Positions 1 through 5,635 of a stretch of DNA of 6,568 nt are shown piece by piece. Below the pieces are notes generated by a model. That model was given only the letters and a program-made list of their open reading frames with translations, did not search any database and was not told the DNA's origin. The stretch is from the NCBI GenBank assembly GCA_938021685.1, contig CALIFM010000192.1, positions 1 to 6,568 on the forward strand, given 5' to 3'. The position numbers and the translations under genes are program-made. Positions within the stretch are counted from its first letter, which is position 1. Every line of letters begins with the position of its first letter. This DNA is from an uncultured Gammaproteobacteria bacterium. Its GTDB lineage: Bacteria > Pseudomonadota > Gammaproteobacteria > Arenicellales > Poriferihabitantaceae.

Positions 1-181
1 TTTTTGCTAAAAATCAAGGCGCTGGATTGTATGCACCTCTGCCCATTTAGTCAATGTTTAAGCACGTAATTTTTACAGCTTATGACAATTGACTTGCTGC
101 CTATTTCTAGCTAGCAGCTTATCAAGCTACATACCTCTTCGACACTCCAATTTTACCCTACATTATTACCCAAGATATCAT

Positions 182-210
182 TTGTTTTGATTTAAACATA
201 AAGATATACT
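182..210 (+). promoter_or_regulatory. Putative sigma-70 promoter of the arsR-methyltransferase gene
   Basis: TTGTTT at 182-187 is followed after 17 bases by TATACT at 205-210, which matches five of six bases of the -10 consensus. A second overlapping pair, TTGATT (187-192) and TTATAT (210-215), also has a 17-base spacer but a poorer -10. Either pair would start transcription roughly 20-30 bases before the ATG at 246. The -10 lies inside the inverted repeat at 202-217, so a protein bound there would block polymerase. This is a reading by eye in an AT-rich stretch where chance matches are common. Confidence 0.45.
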
Positions 211-217
211 TATATCT
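202..217. promoter_or_regulatory. Perfect inverted repeat, likely operator for the ArsR-type repressor
   Basis: AGATATA (202-208), CT, TATATCT (211-217) form a perfect 7-2-7 palindrome of 16 bases. It overlaps the predicted -10 box and ends 28 bases before the start codon at 246. Winged-helix ArsR dimers typically bind short AT-rich palindromes of this kind over their own promoters. What is seen is the repeat and its position; that the adjacent gene's product binds it (autoregulation) is inference. No second copy was found elsewhere in the window. Confidence 0.5.
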
Positions 218-245
218 AAATACATATAAAATAACTTATGCCTCT

Positions 246-1211
246 ATGGAGCCCCTAATAAAAGCCTTGAAAGCTGCTGGAGAACCAACTCGCTTGCGTA
301 TTTTAGCTGCATTATCGCAATTTGAATTAACCGTTACTGAGCTGGTCTATTTACTAGGCCAAAGCCAGCCGCGCATTAGCCGCCACCTTAAGCTCTTGGT
401 TGAGGCAGGTTTGCTGGAACGCCACCAAGAAGGCTCTTGGGTTTTCCACCGCATCAGCGATACTCCTGATGCGGATTCTATAGCACAGCGCCTTATCCAT
501 TTAATTGACTATCAAGACCCTGCCTTAGTTAAAGACAAAGCCAAGCTTGAAGCCATTAAGCAATTAAATGCGCAGTCAGCAGCTGATTATTTTAAAGAGC
601 AAGCAGGGGATTGGGACCAGATCAGGCAATTGGTCGGATCAGATGAAGCGATTGAACAGGCCATGCTTAGTGCAGCCAATAGCACATCTATCAGTAGTAT
701 GGTGGATCTCGGAACCGGAACCGGCCGCATATTGGAAATATTTGCGCCGCGGGTTGATAAAGGCATAGGCTATGATACCAGCCCCGCCATGCTTAAAGTA
801 GCACGCGCGAAGCTTGAACAAAGCAACATCAGCCATTGTCAGGTGCGTCAAAGCGACATCCGCGACCTACCCACTGATAGCGCCTCGGTTGACTTAGTCA
901 CTGTACATCAAGTGCTACACTATTTGGATAACCCCATAGCCGTGATTCAAGAATCGCAGCGCATCCTAAAGCCCGGCGGCCAACTATTAATTGTGGATTT
1001 TGCCAAACACCAACATGAGTTTTTGCGCACTGAGCATGCCCACCGTCGTTTAGGCTTCTCGCAATCTGAAGTGCAGTTTTGGTGCGACAGCAGCACTTTT
1101 GAATTAAGCAAGCAACAAACGTTAACTCAAAATAGTAAACGCCAAGGCTTGGATGTAATGATGTGGGCCTTAAGGAAAACAGGTATGGCTAAAGCAATGC
1201 AAGACAATTAA
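246..1211 (+). CDS. ArsR-family repressor fused to SAM-dependent methyltransferase domain
   Basis: This 321-residue protein joins an N-terminal winged helix of ArsR type (about 1-85; recognition helix near SQPRISRHLKLL, 40-51) to a class I methyltransferase domain (about 110-310). The methyltransferase part has an intact SAM-binding motif I, DLGTGTGRI (154-162), an acidic strand-end GYD (175-177), LKPGG (241-245) and the family-typical EHAHRRLGF (263-271). The ArsR domain has no cysteine at all (the only two are C198 and C280), so the classic metal site in helix 3 is missing and metal sensing there is unlikely. Relatives of this two-domain type are known beside methionine/SAM-cycle genes, and SahR-type ArsR proteins sense S-adenosylhomocysteine; that this protein senses SAM or SAH is inference. 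The ATG at 246 keeps the whole HTH, and no earlier in-frame start is seen, but there is no clear Shine-Dalgarno sequence. A palindrome overlapping its promoter suggests autorepression. It converges on the rhodanese gene and has no plus-strand partner in view. Confidence 0.9.
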   Translation: MEPLIKALKAAGEPTRLRILAALSQFELTVTELVYLLGQSQPRISRHLKLLVEAGLLERHQEGSWVFHRISDTPDADSIAQRLIHLIDYQDPALVKDKAKLEAIKQLNAQSAADYFKEQAGDWDQIRQLVGSDEAIEQAMLSAANSTSISSMVDLGTGTGRILEIFAPRVDKGIGYDTSPAMLKVARAKLEQSNISHCQVRQSDIRDLPTDSASVDLVTVHQVLHYLDNPIAVIQESQRILKPGGQLLIVDFAKHQHEFLRTEHAHRRLGFSQSEVQFWCDSSTFELSKQQTLTQNSKRQGLDVMMWALRKTGMAKAMQDN

Positions 1212-1282
1212 AGAGAATCAAGCAATAGCGCCGCTTAACTTGGAGCACGAACTGGCTTAGCTTTATCGTTGGGCACCATAAA

Positions 1283-1855
1283 TCACTCTGTCTGGTAGCG
1301 CAGCCCTTGTTGACGCGGTGCAAGCTTGCCCCAAAATTTGTTATACGGATGGATGCTATCCGTCGGCAACTGTGCTTCATTCACTAAACTTAAGTGCTTA
1401 CCATGCCACCTGAAAATACCGCCCGTTAAATTAAACATTGGCCCAACTGAACCAGCCTGCTGCAAGCGCTCGATAAGCTGCGAGCTGCGCACGCCGACCG
1501 AGCAATAAAACACCGCTGTTTTATCTTGTAAGTCTGCTGCAAACTGCTTAGCAAATTGCGCTGCGCTGATGTCTGGGTCTACCCAGCGCGCTTCCTTTAA
1601 ATGGCTAACGGCATATTCATCTGCTTCACGCACATCAAACACCACATAGCTTTCTTGTGCGTTTAACTTAGCAGACAAGATATCAGGCGAAATTTGCTTA
1701 GCCGCATAACGTGCCGTTACTGTACTTGAAAATTCGGCTAAACGATCCGTGCCTTCAAACACCTTTTCATCGCTAGGCGTATCAGAACAAGCTAACAGCA
1801 ACGTTACTAAGCTATAACAAATCAGCTTTAGTGAATACTTAAAAAATGCAAGCAA
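1283..1855 (-). CDS. Rhodanese-domain lipoprotein
   Basis: This is a 190-residue exported protein with a single rhodanese domain. Residues 1-23 form a lipoprotein signal: lysines at 6 and 10, a hydrophobic core, and lipobox LLAC with the acylated cysteine at 23. Serine at +2 favours outer-membrane sorting under the enterobacterial rule. The rhodanese domain (about 55-155) has the FDVREADEY strand-loop (73-81), active-site loop CSVGVRS with Cys118 and Arg123, and a closing GGIFRW (145-150). The tail HPYNKFWGKL (169-178) looks like a conserved extension of this subgroup. A sulfur- or persulfide-transferring role outside the cytoplasm is likely from the family; the substrate is unknown. The start is odd: a stop codon (1859-1861) lies two codons upstream, and the only start that keeps the signal peptide is TTG at 1853-1855, without a good ribosome binding site. 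It lies 31 bases after tag and is probably cotranscribed with it. Confidence 0.82.
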   Translation of the reverse strand: MLAFFKYSLKLICYSLVTLLLACSDTPSDEKVFEGTDRLAEFSSTVTARYAAKQISPDILSAKLNAQESYVVFDVREADEYAVSHLKEARWVDPDISAAQFAKQFAADLQDKTAVFYCSVGVRSSQLIERLQQAGSVGPMFNLTGGIFRWHGKHLSLVNEAQLPTDSIHPYNKFWGKLAPRQQGLRYQTE

Positions 1856-1886
1856 AGCTTATTTGGCGAAACTTTAAAGAGGCAAA

Positions 1887-2447
1887 TTATTTTAGCTGCG
1901 CGTGGCGGTGGCAATCTATCGTATGATCGTTCACCATGCCAATGCCTTGCATAAATGCATAACACACCGTGGGGCCCACAAACTTAAAACCGCGCTTTTT
2001 CATGTCCTTGCTCATCAACTCAGACACAGGCGTTTGACTAGGCACATCGCCCGTCTTTTTATGGTTGTTTTGCACCACTGAATTATGAGTGAACGACCAG
2101 ATATAATTAGAAAAACTCCCCCATTCTTTTTGTACTTTTAGAACCATCTTGGCATTGTGCACGACAGAATTAATCTTTAGCTTATGTCTCACAATGCCTT
2201 CGTTTTCTAGCAACTTGGCGCATTTTCTATCTGTGAATCTAGCCACTTTGTCCACTTCAAAATTACTGAAAGCTTTTTGATAACCTTTGCGTTTGCTTAA
2301 GATAGTCAGCCAGCTTAAACCCGTTTGCGCTCCTTCTAAGCAAAGCATTTCAAAAAGCAAGCGATCATCATGCACTGGAACGCCCCACTCTGTATCGTGG
2401 TAGTCTTGCTCAATCTTGTGGCTAGTCGCCCATGCGCATCGCTGCAT
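1887..2447 (-). CDS. tag: DNA-3-methyladenine glycosylase I
   Basis: This is the base-excision repair enzyme that removes 3-methyladenine from alkylated DNA in the cytoplasm, leaving an abasic site. The 186 residues match the length of E. coli Tag, and the sequence aligns along its whole length. The zinc ligands of the E. coli enzyme fall at the same numbers: Cys4, His17, His175 and Cys179. The catalytic-pocket segment CLEGAQTGLSW (36-46) keeps Glu38 and Trp46, and Tyr16 is present. KKRGFKFVGPT (150-160) and GMVNDH (170-175) are also family hallmarks. The ATG at 2445-2447 is supported by AGGG at 2455-2458, seven bases upstream. The gene is more AT-rich than glmM (hand count about 42% GC over 1921-2400). 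It is separated by 132 bases from the upstream transporter gene and probably has its own promoter there; the rhodanese lipoprotein follows after 31 bases. No LexA-type box is seen. Confidence 0.96.
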   Translation of the reverse strand: MQRCAWATSHKIEQDYHDTEWGVPVHDDRLLFEMLCLEGAQTGLSWLTILSKRKGYQKAFSNFEVDKVARFTDRKCAKLLENEGIVRHKLKINSVVHNAKMVLKVQKEWGSFSNYIWSFTHNSVVQNNHKKTGDVPSQTPVSELMSKDMKKRGFKFVGPTVCYAFMQGIGMVNDHTIDCHRHAQLK

Positions 2448-2454
2448 CGTTATA

Positions 2455-2458
2455 CCCT
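2455..2458 (-). promoter_or_regulatory. Ribosome binding site of tag
   Basis: AGGG on the minus strand lies seven bases before the ATG at 2445-2447, normal Shine-Dalgarno spacing, and confirms that start. Confidence 0.6.
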
Positions 2459-2544
2459 ATTTCTAGTTTACGAAAATCACTCATCTATCGTCTTAAAAGT
2501 AGATAAACACCCAGTTTCGCACAATATCCAAACTTAGTTTACCA

Positions 2545-2550
2545 ATTATA
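2545..2550 (-). promoter_or_regulatory. Possible -10 box of a tag promoter
   Basis: A perfect TATAAT on the minus strand sits in the 132-base gap between the transporter and tag. It would start transcription near 2538, giving a leader of about 90 bases. No good -35 hexamer is found at 16-18 bases upstream, so it would be a weak or activator-dependent promoter, or a chance match in AT-rich DNA. Confidence 0.35.
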
Positions 2551-2579
2551 CTTAGCAAACAACAAGCATAACCCAAGTA

Positions 2580-3470
2580 TTATCTTGCGCCTCGCCGAGT
2601 TATCACAATACCCAACAAGATTAACGCCAAAGCCAACCATAGCTGCAACTTGAGTTCATTATTCAATAGCCACCAACCCCACAACACACCGAAAACAGGC
2701 ACTAAATATCCCACCTGTGACATAAACACTGCGCCGTTTTCATGGATAATTTTAAAACGCATCGCATAAGCGAACGCTGTGGCAACCAAACCTAGAAATA
2801 ACACAGCCAACCACGAAGCCAAACTTACGCTTGCCCAAGCTGGCTGCTCAAATATTAATGCTAGAGGCAACATATAAATGCAGGCACTACTCAGTGTATA
2901 AGTAGACAAAGTGACGGCTGTCACATGTGATAAGCGCCGAGAGAACACAGCTGAGCTACCATAGCATGCGCCTGCAGCGGCTACCGCTAGCATGGCAAGC
3001 AACGCGCCTGGCTGCCCCTCATTCAATTTATCCCAAAATAGCACCAACACCCCACCAAAGCCCACCAGCAGACCAATCGCACGCAACGCATTAATACGCT
3101 CATCATGCGTGGTGAGGTGTGAAATAATCAACACCGAAAGTGGGGCCGTTGCCATCAACACAGATGTTACGGCCGCACTAATGTGCTGCTGTGCCCAACT
3201 AATCAGAAAAAAAGGCAGGGCTCCGTTTAAAAAGCCAATCAGCAAAACAAGAGGCCAATCTGATTGATTTAATCGCTGCAGCCGTCGGACAGAAAGGCTA
3301 AAAATTAATAATCCCGCAGCGGCTGTGGTAATCCGCAGAGCCGCAACACTAATTGGGCCAAACGACTGTAAAGCAACCTCAATAAAAACAAAGGCGATAC
3401 CCCATATTGCAGCAACAAGCAAAAGACGGGAAAAATCTATGGGCGTGGCTGCACGAAACGGAGAAAGCAT
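2580..3470 (-). CDS. EamA/DMT-family inner-membrane transporter
   Basis: This 296-residue, very hydrophobic protein has the two-repeat architecture of the drug/metabolite transporter superfamily, with about ten membrane helices. The first EamA repeat covers about 15-146, starting with LLLVAAIWGIAFVFIEVAL and ending in GLLVGFGGVLVL (133-144). The second covers about 155-292, with GLVATAFAYAMRF (227-239) and YLVPVFGVLWGWWLLNNE (255-272), the usual conserved end of the family. Members export or import amino acids, nucleotides, metabolites or drugs; the substrate cannot be read from the sequence. The ATG at 3468-3470 lacks an obvious Shine-Dalgarno sequence but gives the normal family length. The gene starts 41 bases after the gshB stop and is probably the last gene of the glmM-trpD2-gshB unit. 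Export of a thiol or an amino acid would fit the neighbour, but this is speculation. Confidence 0.9.
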   Translation of the reverse strand: MLSPFRAATPIDFSRLLLVAAIWGIAFVFIEVALQSFGPISVAALRITTAAAGLLIFSLSVRRLQRLNQSDWPLVLLIGFLNGALPFFLISWAQQHISAAVTSVLMATAPLSVLIISHLTTHDERINALRAIGLLVGFGGVLVLFWDKLNEGQPGALLAMLAVAAAGACYGSSAVFSRRLSHVTAVTLSTYTLSSACIYMLPLALIFEQPAWASVSLASWLAVLFLGLVATAFAYAMRFKIIHENGAVFMSQVGYLVPVFGVLWGWWLLNNELKLQLWLALALILLGIVITRRGAR

Positions 3471-3511
3471 AAATCAAACTAGCAAGTGTTTATAAACCAA
3501 AACTAAGCGTC

Positions 3512-4441
3512 TTAAGCTTGGCTTTCTTCTAGTTTTTCAATGATACGGTGATGGTGGGCAATGCCGCTAAAGGCTGATAGCTCCTGCAGGCCTGTGGGAG
3601 AAGTAACATTGACTTCAATTAATTTGCCGCCAATCACATCAATGCCTACAAAAAAGACCCCTTGCTCAATCAACCCTGGTTTGAGTGCAGCACAAATAGC
3701 CAAATCATCTTCATCTAGCTCGCAAGGTATAGCCTTGCCGCCCATGTCCAAGTTATTCAGCTCTTCGCCTTTAGCATGTACACGTAAGATGCCACCAATC
3801 GGTTCACCCTCTACCAATAAAATACGCTTGTCGCCTTCAGCTGCAGCAGGCAAAAACTCTTGCGCAATCACCCAATGACTGCCCGCATAGGTAGCTTGCT
3901 CAAGCAGTTTGAGGTCATCACCATCACTAAAAAAGAAAATACCTTTACCACCAAAGCCATCAATGGGTTTGATGGTGATGCGATCGTGTTGCTTGCTAAA
4001 TGCTTCTAATTCGCTGACTTGATTTGCAATGCAAGTCTGCGGCGTATGCTGCGGGTAATACAACGCAGCTAGCTTTTCATTCCAATTGCGCACTCCTTCT
4101 GGACGGTTCAACACTTTTACTTTAGGTGGCAAGAAATCCAGCAACAAAGTGGTATAAAAATAGCGCCGATTAAACGGCGGATCAGTGCGCAACCAGGCTG
4201 CATCCGTCGTGGCCAATGCGATAGTTTCAGTTTTCAGCACCTCAAACGGCGTGTTCTTGTCATCATTCACTTGCAGCCACTGTACTTTAGCGTATAGCTG
4301 GTCGTGCTGCAAAAACAAATCACTTTGCTGGCAGGCACATACTTCGTGCCCGCGCTCAGCGGCAGCCAACATCAAAAAATAAGTGGTGTCTTTATGGGGC
4401 TTCACTGTTTCCAGCGGGTCCATGATAAAGGCATGACGCAT
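3512..4441 (-). CDS. gshB: Glutathione synthetase
   Basis: This cytoplasmic ATP-grasp ligase joins gamma-glutamylcysteine and glycine to make glutathione, the second and last step of the pathway. The 309 residues correspond closely to E. coli GshB (about 316). Hallmarks in order are MDP (7-9), RTDPPF (85-90), NRPEGVRNWNEKL (112-124), the ATP-binding KPIDGFGGKGIF (158-169), AQEFLPAAAEGDKR (193-206), NLDMGGKA (230-237) and the metal/substrate segment IEVNVTSPTG (275-284). No key residue appears lost. The ATG at 4439-4441 is chosen over the internal ATG at codon 7 because a strong purine-rich site lies seven bases upstream and the first strand (RHAFIMDP) would otherwise be cut. gshA, for the first step, is not in the window. 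The gene sits 37 bases after the TrpD2-like gene and 41 before the transporter, suggesting one transcript. Confidence 0.96.
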   Translation of the reverse strand: MRHAFIMDPLETVKPHKDTTYFLMLAAAERGHEVCACQQSDLFLQHDQLYAKVQWLQVNDDKNTPFEVLKTETIALATTDAAWLRTDPPFNRRYFYTTLLLDFLPPKVKVLNRPEGVRNWNEKLAALYYPQHTPQTCIANQVSELEAFSKQHDRITIKPIDGFGGKGIFFFSDGDDLKLLEQATYAGSHWVIAQEFLPAAAEGDKRILLVEGEPIGGILRVHAKGEELNNLDMGGKAIPCELDEDDLAICAALKPGLIEQGVFFVGIDVIGGKLIEVNVTSPTGLQELSAFSGIAHHHRIIEKLEESQA

Positions 4442-4448
4442 AATTAAG

Positions 4449-4456
4449 CCTCTCTT
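4449..4456 (-). promoter_or_regulatory. Ribosome binding site of gshB
   Basis: AAGAGAGG on the minus strand ends seven bases before the ATG at 4439-4441. It is the strongest Shine-Dalgarno sequence in the window and decides this start over the internal ATG at codon 7. Confidence 0.7.
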
Positions 4457-4478
4457 AGTGCAAATGCGAACGAAAGCC

Positions 4479-5615
4479 TTAGTTTAAAGCAAGTGCAGCA
4501 TCAAAGTAGGATTTTGCTCGTCCTGAATCCAACACATTACGTGTTAATTTTGCTGCTTCTTGCAAGCTATTTACTCGCCCTAAGTGATGAAGGCAAATGC
4601 TAGTTCCATATATCAAACTGTCATAATAAGGCCCCTGCTCACCTTCTAAGGCAGCTTGTCCCATCTGCGCCGCCAGCTGTGCAACGGCTTCCGTATCTAC
4701 TGCACTGGCCAACTCATCAGGCTGGTGTTGTGGCTTAGGTAAATCATCGGGCAATACAATCGCGCGTTCAAGCTGCTTGATGCCTAGCTCATTAGGGTCT
4801 AGGCGTACTTTTTCTGGCTCATCGATTGAGCTGTTTACATCATAACGAAAATAGCGCGCTACTTGAGACAAGCTAGGTAGCACGCCGCCTTCTACGCCGC
4901 GCACCACCATTGCAGAAGAATAACCTGCTGCTCGAGCCAACATCGTATAGACGGGTGGATAGCCGCGATGCACAAAGCCGCCCATCATGTGGGTATGCTT
5001 CGCTTCTAACGGCCTTGTCGTGGTTTCAATAGTGGTCAAAACACTACGCTTGACCATGCGCTCACGCAATGACAACAAGTCATGCAAGCTGGGGCAGCTT
5101 TGTTGCTGGTCTAAATATGCCCAGCCAACTTGAGGGTTATCAATTTGCGCTGCTGCTTGCTGCGATGTTTGCTGTACATTAATACCAGCAGCCTTGAGAA
5201 TCTTCCGGTGGGTTACACCGTATTTAGGGCCAATAGCCTCTGCACCTTGCAGCAAAGTAGGTACGCCTAAAGCAGCAAGCACAACGGATAAAAATGTAGA
5301 GGCAGGCACACAACGCGCATAGCCATCAAACGGATCAGCAATATCGACTAGATGCTCAACATTAACCGTCGCTTTATTAACCACCTTTCGTAAACCAAGC
5401 AGCGAACCTACAAACTCATCGTCTGTTTCACGTTTCATGCGCAGTGCAATTAAATAAATCGCTGCTTGCACAGGATCCACGTCACCAGTCAATATTTGCT
5501 GCATGCCGTCTTCAGCTTCTGCAAGTGAAATGGATTTACCCAATTCAGGGCCGGTAGCAACACGCTGGATATACGAACGCATTCGCATTTTAGGAGACAA
5601 CTCTGATTCAGTCAT
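4479..5615 (-). CDS. TrpD2/YbiB-like protein, glycosyltransferase family 3 fold
   Basis: This 378-residue protein resembles anthranilate phosphoribosyltransferase (TrpD), especially the divergent group that includes E. coli YbiB and longer cyanobacterial and proteobacterial proteins. A small helical domain (about 12-85, with the TGDVDPVQAAIYLIALRMK segment typical of GT family 3) precedes the alpha/beta domain. Where true TrpD has the PRPP-binding GTGGDG, this protein has DPFDGYAR (94-101), followed by GPKYGVTHRKIL (129-140), GGFVHRGYPP (212-221) and RGVEGGVLP (239-247). Tryptophan synthesis is therefore unlikely and no other trp gene is nearby. YbiB has been described as a nucleic-acid-binding protein; whether that holds here is unknown. 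Start choice: the frame also opens at TTG 5625-5627 (four residues longer), but the ATG at 5613-5615 is preferred; neither has a clear Shine-Dalgarno sequence. The gene begins about 20 bases after the glmM stop, so translation may be coupled. Confidence 0.82.
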   Translation of the reverse strand: MTESELSPKMRMRSYIQRVATGPELGKSISLAEAEDGMQQILTGDVDPVQAAIYLIALRMKRETDDEFVGSLLGLRKVVNKATVNVEHLVDIADPFDGYARCVPASTFLSVVLAALGVPTLLQGAEAIGPKYGVTHRKILKAAGINVQQTSQQAAAQIDNPQVGWAYLDQQQSCPSLHDLLSLRERMVKRSVLTTIETTTRPLEAKHTHMMGGFVHRGYPPVYTMLARAAGYSSAMVVRGVEGGVLPSLSQVARYFRYDVNSSIDEPEKVRLDPNELGIKQLERAIVLPDDLPKPQHQPDELASAVDTEAVAQLAAQMGQAALEGEQGPYYDSLIYGTSICLHHLGRVNSLQEAAKLTRNVLDSGRAKSYFDAALALN

Positions 5616-5635
5616 CAGCGCAGCCAAAATTTTGC

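Noticed and set aside
1..69. Open frames at the left edge on the plus strand (stop at 48-50 in one frame, 67-69 in another), possibly the tail of an upstream gene
   Set aside because: Only 15 and 22 codons are open, which is expected by chance, and neither peptide is recognisable.
96..128. Small hairpins (GCTGC/GCAGC at 96-100 and 114-118; AGCTT/AAGCT at 116-120 and 124-128)
   Set aside because: Stems of five base pairs, mutually exclusive and not followed by a T-run; not a convincing terminator.
1..245. Possible divergent gene or SAM/SAH riboswitch on the minus strand upstream of the arsR-type gene
   Set aside because: The two candidate minus-strand starts (GTG and ATG) that I followed hit stops before the edge, and no ATG opens the one frame that stays open. 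No recognisable SAH- or SAM-riboswitch core was seen.
246..1211. Classical arsenic- or metal-sensing ArsR
   Set aside because: The HTH domain contains no cysteine, so the ELCVCDL-type metal site is absent, and no arsenic or metal-resistance gene is nearby.
1212..1282. Bidirectional terminator between the convergent repressor and rhodanese genes
   Set aside because: Only trivial stems such as AGCG/CGCT are present, with no T-rich tract on either strand.
1856..1889. Imperfect inverted repeat ATTTG/CAAAT (1861-1865 and 1883-1887) between tag and the rhodanese gene
   Set aside because: The arms are five bases with a mismatch next to them; too weak to be a terminator or an operator.
2548..2580. 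Inverted repeat ATACTT/AAGTAT at the 3' end of the transporter gene
   Set aside because: An AT-only type stem of six pairs with a 21-base loop and no following T-run; unlikely to terminate transcription.
3561..3878. Antisense open frames such as 105 codons opposite gshB and 91 codons opposite the transporter (2992-3267)
   Set aside because: They lie wholly inside well-supported genes, have low-complexity serine/proline-rich translations and no ribosome sites.
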